64,000 nt of DNA from Methanoplanus limicola DSM 2279. Lineage in GTDB: Archaea > Halobacteriota > Methanomicrobia > Methanomicrobiales > Methanomicrobiaceae. This document shows positions 1 through 8,323 of this stretch, piece by piece. Position 1 is the first letter of the stretch. Every line of letters starts with the position of its first letter. The position numbers and the translations under genes were made by a program. The DNA is taken from positions 1,762,957-1,826,956 of the forward strand of contig NZ_CM001436.1 in NCBI RefSeq assembly GCF_000243255.1, in the 5' to 3' direction. The notes under the pieces are model-generated. The model had not been told where the DNA came from, did not search any database, and saw nothing but the letters and a program-made list of their open reading frames with translations.

Positions 1-161
1 GAAAGTTTATGGTTAATGGTATATGGTATGATTCACCTGCAAGGACATACTGTATGTCGTGCAGAACAACGGAGATGCCGGATTACAAAAATGCAGATGC
101 TGTAATGTGTGATGACCTTAAAAAAGAAGGTTTCAGAAGTTTTCTGAATATCATAAGCTGA
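1..161 (+). CDS. C-terminal end of an unidentified protein (cut by window edge)
   Basis: An open frame runs from the left edge (first full codon at base 3) to a TGA at 159-161, giving about 52 residues with a CxxC pair (Cys-Met-Ser-Cys) and another Cys further on, which suggests a small metal-binding or redox-active region. The 5' part lies outside the window, so the protein cannot be identified. It ends 4 bases before the stop of the convergent cbiP gene. Whether it is coding rests only on the open frame and its plausible residue composition. Confidence 0.4.
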   Translation, partial: KFMVNGIWYDSPARTYCMSCRTTEMPDYKNADAVMCDDLKKEGFRSFLNIIS

Positions 162-165
162 GGAT

Positions 166-1638
166 TTATCTGCCGGAATTTTTGTTATTGCATGCGATCT
201 TTCTTATGAATTCAAAATCAGCATTTTTCTCAAAGTGACTGGCAAGATCGTTGAAGCTTTTATCAAGGGAAAAATGTGACTCATCAATACCTGAAAACAA
301 AACGCCCCTCTTTGAATGCAGATATTTAAGAAGTGATTCTGTAAACTTAACATTTGAAAAAAGCCCGTGCATATATGTACCAATAACAAGACCGTCATCA
401 GTTACGGCACCTTCACCCTCGAAGGCATTTTGGATGCCCTCTGATGATGTCACACCCATATGAATTTCATACCCTATGACCTCTCCGGCAGAGGTGAGAA
501 TAGGGCCAACAGGATTTGATCTTCTTGACACCTGAACCGTAGTCTTTTTGTAGCCCTCAAATCTTGTGCTGATGTTAAGAAGACCTATACCCTCATAAAT
601 TTCATCAGAATCTGATTCTACCGACATATCTGTTATTGTATTTCCAAGCATCTGATATCCGCCGCAGATCCCGATAATAGGTATTTTCTTATCTCTTGCC
701 TCCTTTAATCTCTCATAAAAACCGTTTTCCCTTAAATATTTTAGATCTTCGATTGTGTTTTTTGTGCCCGGAATAATGATCAGATCGTAATCTCCGGGTA
801 TCCTGTCAGGATGAACATATTCAACCCCTGTATAATTCTCAAGTATCTCAAAATCACTGAAATTGGAAATTCTCGGAAGTCTTATAATAGCAATTTTTAC
901 AGGCCTCTTCTCCGAAGTTTTATCCTGAATAGAGAGAGAATCCTCACTAGGAATATTTATATCTATATATGGTATAACCCCGATAACCGGTTTTCCGGTG
1001 CGTTTCTCAATCTCACGAACACCTTCCCGGAACAGTTCCGGATCCCCCCTGAACTTGTTTATTATAAATCCCGCAACATTGGGCGCGACATCAGCCGGGA
1101 GAAGATTGTATGTTCCGATTAGCTGTGCAAAAATCCCCCCCCTTTCAATATCGCCTACGATAATTATTGGAATCTGTAGCTTTTTTGCAAGCTGAATATT
1201 TGCTATATCACGCTTATAGAGATTAATTTCGGCTGCTCCACCGGCCCCTTCAACAATAACAGTGCCGTATTTTTCTTCAAGTGAATAAAATGAATCCAGG
1301 GATATTTTCAGCAGTTCTTCAAACTCCATGTAATAATCGCCGATATATACATCTCTGAACGGTTTTCCCAGAAGAACAATCTGAGATGTCTTATCACCTT
1401 TTGGCTTCAGTAAAACCGGATTCATCTCTTTTTGTGGATTTACTCCTGCGGCAAATGCCTGCATGGCCTGTGCTATTCCAATTTCATCGCCTTCAGATGT
1501 TATATATGAATTGAGGCTCATATTCTGCGATTTAAAAGGGGAATTTACAATACCGCTGTTTTTAAGGGATCTGCATATTGCAGCAACGACTGTACTTTTT
1601 CCCGCATGAGAAGAAGTTCCAAGGATCATGAGAGACAT
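166..1638 (-). CDS. cbiP: Cobyric acid synthase (CbiP/CobQ)
   Basis: Glutamine-dependent amidase that converts adenosylcobyrinic acid a,c-diamide to adenosylcobyric acid by amidating side chains b, d, e and g, a late cytoplasmic step of cobalamin synthesis. The 490 residues have the usual two-part family layout. The N-terminal dethiobiotin-synthetase-like ATPase carries a P-loop at residues 7-16 (GTSSHAGKST). The C-terminal class I amidotransferase domain has its nucleophile Cys325 in GICGG and a catalytic His424 in YMHG. The start is the first ATG. An ATATAAAT box only about 8 bases upstream leaves open a leaderless start at Met4. The other corrinoid genes lie about 43 kb away in this window, so this step is encoded apart from the main operon. 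Family length and motifs make the call secure. Confidence 0.95.
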   Translation of the reverse strand: MSLMILGTSSHAGKSTVVAAICRSLKNSGIVNSPFKSQNMSLNSYITSEGDEIGIAQAMQAFAAGVNPQKEMNPVLLKPKGDKTSQIVLLGKPFRDVYIGDYYMEFEELLKISLDSFYSLEEKYGTVIVEGAGGAAEINLYKRDIANIQLAKKLQIPIIIVGDIERGGIFAQLIGTYNLLPADVAPNVAGFIINKFRGDPELFREGVREIEKRTGKPVIGVIPYIDINIPSEDSLSIQDKTSEKRPVKIAIIRLPRISNFSDFEILENYTGVEYVHPDRIPGDYDLIIIPGTKNTIEDLKYLRENGFYERLKEARDKKIPIIGICGGYQMLGNTITDMSVESDSDEIYEGIGLLNISTRFEGYKKTTVQVSRRSNPVGPILTSAGEVIGYEIHMGVTSSEGIQNAFEGEGAVTDDGLVIGTYMHGLFSNVKFTESLLKYLHSKRGVLFSGIDESHFSLDKSFNDLASHFEKNADFEFIRKIACNNKNSGR

Positions 1639-1879
1639 ATTCAGTAATTTATATGTTCTGCTCTTAATTTGAGTATTTGCCTTTTGTTTTCCGGAAAAAT
1701 CCTGAGCAACTAAACTGGAAAATTCAGGTTACAGCCCCATCTTAAATAGTAACCGGGAGGGTTTGAGACGGTTTGATTTTGCGCGGATGCTAATTAAAAG
1801 AGAATTGAAGGATATTTTATATGATTATTTTATTGTATTACCTTTCTGTACAGGAAATGCTGTGATTTGCATGCCAACA

Positions 1880-1887
1880 AATATATA
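1880..1887 (+). promoter_or_regulatory. TATA box of aIF1 gene
   Basis: A TATATAA-type element centred about 28 bases before the ATG at 1912. In archaea transcription starts about 25 bases downstream of the TATA box, so the transcript would begin at or within a base or two of the start codon (leaderless mRNA). Spacing is seen directly; function is inferred. Confidence 0.55.
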
Positions 1888-1911
1888 ACCCGAATATTAA
1901 CGTATCAGGTA

Positions 1912-2217
1912 ATGACTGGTGGTATTTGTCCGAAATGCGGACTGCCAAAAGAACTGTGTATCTGTGAAGAAGTTGCCAAGGAGCAGCAGCAGATCAGTGT
2001 AAAGATCAATAAAAGACGTTATGGTAAAGAAGTTACCGTTATAGACGGACTGGACCCTTACGACATAGATCTTGAAGAGCTTCAGAAATTCCTGAAGGGA
2101 AAACTTGCCTGCGGTGGCACAATTAAAGGCAATTCTATAGAACTTCAGGGTAACCACCGTGAAAGGGTCAAGAATCTGCTTCTTGATAAGGGATATAAAC
2201 TTGACAATATAAATTGA
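1912..2217 (+). CDS. Translation initiation factor aIF1 (SUI1 family)
   Basis: Archaeal homologue of eIF1/SUI1, which binds the small ribosomal subunit near the P site and enforces start-codon fidelity. The 101-residue protein begins with a short Cys-rich segment ([13 protein letters not shown]) typical of archaeal members, followed by the SUI1 fold with the basic stretch around KRRYGKEVT and a central [12 protein letters not shown] segment. The frame is open upstream to a TTG at 1867, but the ATG at 1912 gives the standard family N-terminus and sits the right distance from a TATA box for leaderless expression. A run of seven T follows the stop codon. Confidence 0.92.
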   Translation: MTGGICPKCGLPKELCICEEVAKEQQQISVKINKRRYGKEVTVIDGLDPYDIDLEELQKFLKGKLACGGTIKGNSIELQGNHRERVKNLLLDKGYKLDNIN

Positions 2218-2219
2218 TC

Positions 2220-2226
2220 TTTTTTT
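2220..2226 (+). terminator. Oligo-T terminator after aIF1
   Basis: Seven consecutive T start 3 bases after the aIF1 stop codon. Archaeal RNA polymerase commonly terminates at such U-tracts without a hairpin. Confidence 0.45.
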
Positions 2227-2256
2227 GAATCAAAACAGGTATTTTTAGCTGAATAC

Positions 2257-2405
2257 TTTGATAATTATCAAAATAATTGAGAAGTAAAGATTTTAAAAAT
2301 GCCTGTACCCTTAGCAGGCAGTAATCTTTCAGGCGCAGGGCAATCCCGTGTGCAGTGAAAGATTAAATTCAGTTTTTTAGAGCGGATAGCAAAGATAAAG
2401 CTATC
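2257..2405. other. Gene-free structured region with palindrome and competing hairpins
   Basis: The stretch 2218-2522 (305 bases) holds no convincing gene. Inside it are a 16-bp perfect palindrome (TTTGATAATTATCAAA, 2257-2272); a stem AAAGATT (2286-2292) with AATCTTT (2323-2329) enclosing GCCTG/CAGGC (2301-2305 and 2315-2319); a stronger stem TAATCTTTC (2322-2330) with GAAAGATTA (2357-2365) enclosing GCGCAGGG/CCCgTGTGC around a CAAT loop; and GATAGC/GCTATC (2385-2390 and 2400-2405). The first and second stems share the 2322-2330 segment and exclude each other. Read on the minus strand, the GCCTG hairpin is followed by ATTTTT and could terminate the filament operon. It could also be a small RNA; nothing here decides. 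Confidence 0.4.
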
Positions 2406-2522
2406 ATCATAACGTCCGGCATTATACTCTCTCTTAGCCGAAAATATGGCAGATTTTTAGTTATCAAACTTATACTCAAAATATATTGAATCTACGATAT
2501 AAAGCATCATAAAATTACAATA

Positions 2523-3533
2523 TCATATAAAGAACCTAAATGAAACCCAGGCAATAAGAAGCATTATCAGTGAATATTTCAGACCGGAAAGAGCGCTCCC
2601 TTCACCCATCTGCCCTGCAACAAGTCCGGAGAAGAAACCCTGAATCATTGCAGCATGAGAAAATATTCTCCTGTACAGCCCCATATCAACAGAACCTCCA
2701 AAAGACATTCCAGGCGTATCCCCTCCTGAAGACGCTGAAGCTGCCTCACCAGCTTCAGCCATTGTATCAAGAAATGTACCTGTCATAATTGCAATAACAA
2801 AAAGAAATACAAGAAATGATACAAGAACTATCACCACATATATCATCATATTATTTCTCCTCTCGGTAGCAAGGTTTACAAATTCATAGGAGTCATTTGC
2901 TGCCGCATTTAAAACTTCACTGACGTCCCCACCGGCTTTACTGGCCTTTGCAATAAGATCAACACTTCTTCTTGCAAGTGGGGTGCCGAGATTCTCACCA
3001 AATCTGTATATCGCCTCAACAAAAGGAACATTCCAGGAGATTTCATTGTCCAGTTTTTTTATGTGCTTTGTTAGACTCCCATAATCTCCACCGGAAACAG
3101 AATGTATTGCAGTAGGCAGTGTCATACCACTTTCGTTCATTCCTGCAACGTCCCTGAAAAAGTTCGGAAGCGCAACCTCGATATTTTTTATTCTCATTCC
3201 TTCTTTGGTATAAAAAAATGCAAGTGGTGTAAGTGCAACAACAAGCGTGATTACAAAGATATCATCTATAAAAGTTGATGTAATAAGTGATTTTATGCCG
3301 TAATCTCTTATTGTTGTTATAAATCCGGTAAAGAAGATAATTAGTGCCGCAGGTACTGAAACAACTAAAATATTGAGTGGATTTTCGGTAAGGAATTTCA
3401 GAGGATTATGAAATATTCTGTTGATACCTGTATTTGACCTGCGCCTGTTTTCTATTTTGGCCAGAATTTCTTCCTGTTTTGGATCCGTATCTGAAATCTG
3501 ATCATTTTTTGCCTTACTCTTAAACAGTTTCAT
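2523..3533 (-). CDS. Type II/IV secretion membrane protein, FlaJ/TadC family (second copy)
   Basis: Polytopic platform protein of an archaeal type IV filament or secretion machine. The 336 residues start with a charged cytoplasmic stretch, then hydrophobic segments near residues 50-70 and 85-105, a long soluble part (about 110-225) typical of the T2SSF/FlaJ fold with AVRK-like pattern residues, and hydrophobic segments near 230-255 and at the C-terminus. A glycine- and serine-rich insert separates the last membrane segments. It begins 1 base after the stop codon of the preceding FlaJ/TadC gene, so the two are co-transcribed and probably form a heteromeric platform, as TadB/TadC do. The exact filament is unknown. 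Confidence 0.85.
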   Translation of the reverse strand: MKLFKSKAKNDQISDTDPKQEEILAKIENRRRSNTGINRIFHNPLKFLTENPLNILVVSVPAALIIFFTGFITTIRDYGIKSLITSTFIDDIFVITLVVALTPLAFFYTKEGMRIKNIEVALPNFFRDVAGMNESGMTLPTAIHSVSGGDYGSLTKHIKKLDNEISWNVPFVEAIYRFGENLGTPLARRSVDLIAKASKAGGDVSEVLNAAANDSYEFVNLATERRNNMMIYVVIVLVSFLVFLFVIAIMTGTFLDTMAEAGEAASASSGGDTPGMSFGGSVDMGLYRRIFSHAAMIQGFFSGLVAGQMGEGSALSGLKYSLIMLLIAWVSFRFFI

Positions 3534-3534
3534 T

Positions 3535-4458
3535 TCAGACCTCCGGAGTCATGGAATCTATAAGAATTACAAACATTATACTTCCCATAGGAATTATTCC
3601 GTATATTACAGCATAGAGAAACAATGGACTTGAAGAACCGCTTATAGTTGACATTATTGACTGAAGGATAATCAGGAATAATGTGCCTGCAACAAGTGCA
3701 GTAACATATGATTCTGATATCAGGCCAAGTGTTTCTAGAAAAGTCTTCTGTTCCTGCCTGTTTTCCCTCGTGTACTGTGAGGCTTTATTTCTGAAATAAT
3801 CAGAGAGATTACTGCCGCTTGATATGCTTGCAACAGCGCCCTGATAAAAATCCTTCATTCTGTCGCTCGGTGTATATTGGCCGGCCACCCTTAAAGCCTC
3901 AACAAGATCCTTTCCAAATATGTCAACATCGCGTGCAACAAATCTTGCTTCCACTGAACTTTCGCCATATATCGGACTTTCTCCAAGAAGCCTGAATACT
4001 TCTGCCGGAGTGATTCCTGCTGTGGACATTGCAGTAATATAATTTATTGCATATGGGAGAGTAGAATCAATATTCCTCTTTCTTTCCCCTGCCAGTATTC
4101 CGGGATAAATTAAAAACAGAGAATAAGTAATCCCCCCGAATATCAAAAGAGAGAGTATCACAACCAGAACTGTACCTATTATAAGATTATACTGGCTAAG
4201 GGTTATGATTATGTCAGGAACCTGTCCGCGGTAAACTACCAGGTTTGGGAGTTTTAAGATATATGTTATGATTCCTATGATAAATGCCATAAGAAGTCCC
4301 GCAATTATTGCTGACACATACGCTGTTGCAAGATATGCCTCAAACGGCGTTTTCATTCTGGCCTTAATCATATCAGTTCTAAGAGACAGATAATCATCTC
4401 TCTTTCTTCTGGCGCGTTCACCCATTAGGTTGAAGCAGAATCTCTCAAGACTATTCAT
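3535..4458 (-). CDS. Type II/IV secretion membrane protein, FlaJ/TadC family (first copy)
   Basis: A 307-residue polytopic inner-membrane platform protein related to FlaJ and TadB/TadC, which binds the assembly ATPase and passes its motion to the growing pilus. The N-terminal basic region (residues 1-40) precedes two membrane segments near 45-70 and 90-120, a soluble domain containing the conserved SGSNLSDYF-like stretch, and two more membrane segments at the C-terminus. Its start overlaps the end of the ATPase gene by 8 bases and the next FlaJ/TadC gene follows after 1 base, a tight operon. It is shorter than archaellum FlaJ (about 550 residues), whose function appears split here between two genes. 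Confidence 0.87.
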   Translation of the reverse strand: MNSLERFCFNLMGERARRKRDDYLSLRTDMIKARMKTPFEAYLATAYVSAIIAGLLMAFIIGIITYILKLPNLVVYRGQVPDIIITLSQYNLIIGTVLVVILSLLIFGGITYSLFLIYPGILAGERKRNIDSTLPYAINYITAMSTAGITPAEVFRLLGESPIYGESSVEARFVARDVDIFGKDLVEALRVAGQYTPSDRMKDFYQGAVASISSGSNLSDYFRNKASQYTRENRQEQKTFLETLGLISESYVTALVAGTLFLIILQSIMSTISGSSSPLFLYAVIYGIIPMGSIMFVILIDSMTPEV

Positions 4459-7400
4459 AGAGATCAGCCCTTACAAGATTCATAATTGCGTCAGGATCTC
4501 TGTAATATGACATCAGAACCTTTCCAACATCCTTATAATTCCTGAGTTTCTTAATTCTCATCCATTCAAGAATTTCCTGTCTCCTCTTTAATTCTTCACG
4601 AATTCTCTCCTCGTTCCAGCCACGTTCTTCCATTATTTCTTCAAGAATGTATGATTTTCCGGAATAACGTATTTCATCCGTTGCAGCATACCATTTAAAG
4701 ACATCATTTGTGATCAATTCACGTGTTCTTGGGTCAATGTCGAGAATCTCAATAAGTTGTTTGTTTCTCCTTATCCTCTGCCCGCCAACCCTTGACTGAA
4801 CCTGAACACTGACAAGGTGAAGTGCGTTCAGCATATTTCTTGGAACATTGAGGGGTGGATTTTCAAGCCTGTGCACAACACTTGCAACTGAATCTGCATG
4901 CATTGTTGCATACGTAATGTGGCCGGTACTCATTGCCTGAAAAAGGGTAAGGGCCTCATTTCCTCTTACCTCACCTACTATGATATATTCAGGCCTCTGT
5001 CTGAGTGCAGCCCTCAGGAGCTCATACATATCGATTGAACCCTTCCCGTCAGAGTCAAATGACTCTCTGGTAATGCTTGGAATCCAGTTTTTATGTGGAA
5101 GTTTTAGTTCCCTTGTATCCTCAAGAGTTACAATTTTTGCAAGAGGAGGTATGAAGAGTGATATCGCATTCAGTGATGTGGTCTTTCCGGAAGCAGTTCC
5201 GCCTGCAAAAATACATGATTTTCCGCTTTCAACAGCAAGCCAGATGTAAGCAATTGAAAGTGGCGTGAATGTTCCCCATTCTATGAGATCAGTCGGCGTA
5301 ATAGGTTCTTCTTTGAATTTTCTTATTGTAAATGTGGAACCGTGTGCCGTAACTTCAGTTCCAAGAGTCATCTGAATTCTTGAACCGTCAGACATTGTGG
5401 CATCGAGCATGGGTTCTGCGATTGATATATATTTCCCGGCTCTTTGTGCAAGTCTTGTAACAAATGAATCCAGATTTGTACTTTTTTCATAAGAAAGGGT
5501 TGTCTGCATAGACTCATAATTAGAATGATAGACAAATATTGGAACATTAAGGCCATCACATGATATGTCCTCAATGAACTTATCGTGCATAATTGGATCA
5601 ATGAGACCGTCACCAAGGAATTCCTTATAAATCATATACAATATTTTTGCCTTTGAAGGAGGATCTATTTTAATGCCATAATCCTGTATTATTTCAGAGA
5701 CTGATATTTTTAAAATATCATACGATTCTTCTTTAGTGACATCTTTTGTATTTACATCAAGAGTTTCAAATAGTCTCTGTTTGATCTCCTGTAATAACTC
5801 CTCTTCTGCCTTATTCAGGGACGGTTCAATAACATTGTATATGTGCTCATTAGTATTTTTGTCATATATTATCCTGACGTATGCATAAGGCTCATTCACA
5901 GGATATAATTCAACCTCCTCAAGACCTTCCACGTTTTCCGGATTAAATGTGAGATCAACAATTGAACCATGAACTGAAGGATTATATTCTGCCTGATATA
6001 CTTTTTCAGGTTTTTTAAACCCGGAAAAAAACTTCTTAGCCGGTTTGGTTTCTCCAAAGATCTTTCCCTTCTTCTTTCTTTTAAAATCCGTTAATCTGCC
6101 GGATATAACCGTCTTTTCATCAGGGAAATTCTTACTGAATATCGAATCAATCCTGGATAATATTTCATCCTTTTCCTCAGGTAAAAATGCCTTATCTTTT
6201 GATTTAAGTTTAAAATCCTCAAGTTCAATAGTTGCACCTTTCGGGAGAATAAGATCTGAAAATTCCTCGTTTGAAGAATATGAAATCTCTCTGTCTCCAT
6301 AACCTCCTTCATCAGACCACCTTGTCTTTTTTGCAGCCGGATATATTTTAATTTCTGTATCTACCGCCTTTATTTTATCCTCAAAGTCCTGCAATTTATA
6401 TTCTTTAGCAATTTCTGCTGCATAATCAGTTATTTTATCTTCCGGTTTTTTTCCTTTCCGGAAATCTTTCGTTATTATATCTTCCTCTGCTCCGGATTCT
6501 TCTTTCTGCTCAGAATCATCAGTCTCACTCTCCTTTCCGGTGCCTCTTTCGGTTTCTGACTTAACCCCGGAATACCCCATATTTCCGGATTCGCTCTTTT
6601 CATTGACTTCAATCTCAGTTTTCTTCTCATTCCCCTCTTCACTTTCAGTTAATCTCTCATATTCTTCCGGATATTCAGACTGCCCATCACTATCATCATC
6701 AATGAATATTTTTTTTGCAGCAGCCGCAATCTGCGGACCTGCCGGACCATCTGCGGTAGTATCAGCTGCATTTATTGCGGATTTATTTTCCTGCCTTAAA
6801 CCGTATCTTCCGGCAGTTTCCTCTGACTCATCCGGACTTCCGGCAGGCACACGCAATTCATCAGGAGAAATACCAAAAGTGGCCTCTGAAGGCTTTGATC
6901 CTGAATTATCTTCCTTTTTTGTTAAATCTGGTAATAATTCAGCAGATTCTCCGGGAAATGATTCATAGTTTTCTTTATCTGATGAACCGCTGTATTCTTC
7001 AGATTCTTCATAAACACCTGTTGCTCCAGGACCATCTCCCGGCCCTTCATTATACGTCCCCTCTTTTTTACCGGTATTTCCGGAAGGTACTTTATTTGTG
7101 ATTTGGAGTTCTTCATTGCCTGCGGTTTGAAAATCAATTAAATTATCTGAATTATCTGAACTTTCTTTTTTACCTTCAGCAGTTCTGATCTTTTTTAAGA
7201 TTTCTTCAAGGCTTTTTCCGGCCTTATAACTATCAGGTTTCTCTTCCGGACTATCACCAGATGAATTATTATTTAACAGTTCATATGGGTCAAATCTGCT
7301 TTTAGCAGGATCATCTTTCTCAGAACTGTCTGGTATAGGATTATTCAGATAAGATCTATCATTATTATTGCCGGAGAGAAGATCTTTATTGCTTTTATCA

Positions 7401-7528
7401 ATACTCTCTTCAGTATTGCTTTTGTTATCAGCCGGAATATTTATTGAAATGTCCTGCTGATCAACTTTATCTGCTGATTTCCTTTTAAAAAATGATTTAA
7501 ATCCCTTCTTTTTCTCTTCATCAGACAT
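4451..7528 (-). CDS. Type II/IV secretion system ATPase (VirB11/TadA/FlaI-like) with long acidic N-terminus
   Basis: Cytoplasmic hexameric ATPase that powers assembly of a type IV filament. Of 1025 residues only the last half is the conserved enzyme. It has a Walker A motif at about residues 776-784 (GGTASGKTT), an acidic box (LEDTRELKLP), a Walker B region (YIIVGEVRGNEA) and a His box (STGHITYATMHAD). The first 400 or so residues are strongly acidic and rich in Glu, Ser, Asp and Asn, with no visible fold, and begin with a short basic segment (KKKGFKSFFKRK). Related ATPases usually have 500-700 residues, so this extension is unusually long. The gene lies between a small upstream gene (11 bases away) and the FlaJ/TadC genes. 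The ATPase call is firm; the role of the extension is unknown. Confidence 0.93.
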   Translation of the reverse strand: MSDEEKKKGFKSFFKRKSADKVDQQDISINIPADNKSNTEESIDKSNKDLLSGNNNDRSYLNNPIPDSSEKDDPAKSRFDPYELLNNNSSGDSPEEKPDSYKAGKSLEEILKKIRTAEGKKESSDNSDNLIDFQTAGNEELQITNKVPSGNTGKKEGTYNEGPGDGPGATGVYEESEEYSGSSDKENYESFPGESAELLPDLTKKEDNSGSKPSEATFGISPDELRVPAGSPDESEETAGRYGLRQENKSAINAADTTADGPAGPQIAAAAKKIFIDDDSDGQSEYPEEYERLTESEEGNEKKTEIEVNEKSESGNMGYSGVKSETERGTGKESETDDSEQKEESGAEEDIITKDFRKGKKPEDKITDYAAEIAKEYKLQDFEDKIKAVDTEIKIYPAAKKTRWSDEGGYGDREISYSSNEEFSDLILPKGATIELEDFKLKSKDKAFLPEEKDEILSRIDSIFSKNFPDEKTVISGRLTDFKRKKKGKIFGETKPAKKFFSGFKKPEKVYQAEYNPSVHGSIVDLTFNPENVEGLEEVELYPVNEPYAYVRIIYDKNTNEHIYNVIEPSLNKAEEELLQEIKQRLFETLDVNTKDVTKEESYDILKISVSEIIQDYGIKIDPPSKAKILYMIYKEFLGDGLIDPIMHDKFIEDISCDGLNVPIFVYHSNYESMQTTLSYEKSTNLDSFVTRLAQRAGKYISIAEPMLDATMSDGSRIQMTLGTEVTAHGSTFTIRKFKEEPITPTDLIEWGTFTPLSIAYIWLAVESGKSCIFAGGTASGKTTSLNAISLFIPPLAKIVTLEDTRELKLPHKNWIPSITRESFDSDGKGSIDMYELLRAALRQRPEYIIVGEVRGNEALTLFQAMSTGHITYATMHADSVASVVHRLENPPLNVPRNMLNALHLVSVQVQSRVGGQRIRRNKQLIEILDIDPRTRELITNDVFKWYAATDEIRYSGKSYILEEIMEERGWNEERIREELKRRQEILEWMRIKKLRNYKDVGKVLMSYYRDPDAIMNLVRADLYE

Positions 7529-7539
7529 ATTTTCTCCGG

Positions 7540-8157
7540 TTATAAATCTATTCTGAAAGACTCATCCGGACCGGTTACTGCCAGTTTTGTCTTAAAATCA
7601 GTACGATATTTAATCATAACAGTACATAAATAATCACCTTTTGGAATCAGAAATGAAGCAATTCCTGAAGAAGACGTTGTTGCATGATTATATGAGGATC
7701 TGCCTTTTCTTTTCATAATTACTCTGGCACCTTCAGCCGGATTATTGTTTAAATATACATATATGATGACCTTTGATGCTTCAACACCAAAATTGCCCAC
7801 ATGAGGTATTGCACTTTCATCGATGTGCTCTTTTAAAATGCTGTCCTTATATATTCTTGCCCGGGAAATTACAGCTGAAGCCAGCCTGTCCTCAATAACA
7901 AATACTCTGAAATTAAGGGATTTATCAAGTTTGTACAGGGCTTTATCCCCATAAAGGACACCAAATTTATCAACAAATACTGCCCCTTCTATCTCTCCGC
8001 CATCTGAAATTAAAAGTAATCCGGTATCGTTTATTTCTGACAGGATTATGGCGGATAAATTATTATCAAAAACATACCCGAGCATATTATTATAGGTATA
8101 TTCACCCGCATAATCTGAATTTTTTAGAATATTTTCAAGTTCCTGAGTAATTTCCAT
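7540..8157 (-). CDS. Uncharacterised protein heading the filament operon, with a C-terminal Ig-like/carboxypeptidase-regulatory-like domain
   Basis: A 205-residue protein with no signal peptide. The first 120 residues form an alpha/beta region (YTYNNMLGYVFDNN, GLLLISDGGEIEGAVFV) loosely like the roadblock or CheW-sized regulatory folds. The last 85 contain a beta-rich segment (VYLNNNPAEGARVIMKRKG, SGIASFLIPKGDYLCTV) with the pattern of carboxypeptidase-regulatory-like domains. The frame is open to 8268, but the ATG at 8157 has a GAGG ribosome binding site 6 bases upstream. It lies 11 bases upstream of the ATPase gene and is probably co-expressed as an accessory factor. Domain calls are pattern impressions, not certain. 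Confidence 0.65.
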   Translation of the reverse strand: MEITQELENILKNSDYAGEYTYNNMLGYVFDNNLSAIILSEINDTGLLLISDGGEIEGAVFVDKFGVLYGDKALYKLDKSLNFRVFVIEDRLASAVISRARIYKDSILKEHIDESAIPHVGNFGVEASKVIIYVYLNNNPAEGARVIMKRKGRSSYNHATTSSSGIASFLIPKGDYLCTVMIKYRTDFKTKLAVTGPDESFRIDL

Positions 8158-8288
8158 TTCATTCCTCATTGGACTAATAGTATACACATTACTTTCATGG
8201 CAGTTCTGAATAATAGACCTGGATAATTTATTAATGCTAATCTGTATCACCTGACAGATTAATATCACTTTTTGTACCTGGGTGCACG

Positions 8289-8297
8289 ATATTATAT
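8289..8297 (+). promoter_or_regulatory. TATA box of prepilin peptidase gene
   Basis: ATATTATAT lies centred about 31 bases before the ATG at 8324, the spacing expected for a leaderless transcript starting at that codon. It also argues against the alternative GTG start at 8282, which lies upstream of the box. Confidence 0.5.
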
Positions 8298-8323
8298 TTC
8301 ACTTTATCAAAACTATAATACAG

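Noticed and set aside
204-1195. Several open frames of 60-100 codons opposite or within cbiP
   Set aside because: They lie on or against a gene with full domain motifs, have no ribosome binding sites and show unlikely composition.
6540-7101. Long plus-strand frames opposite the ATPase N-terminus
   Set aside because: They mirror the low-complexity acidic region of the ATPase, giving Ser- and Phe-rich translations without family features.
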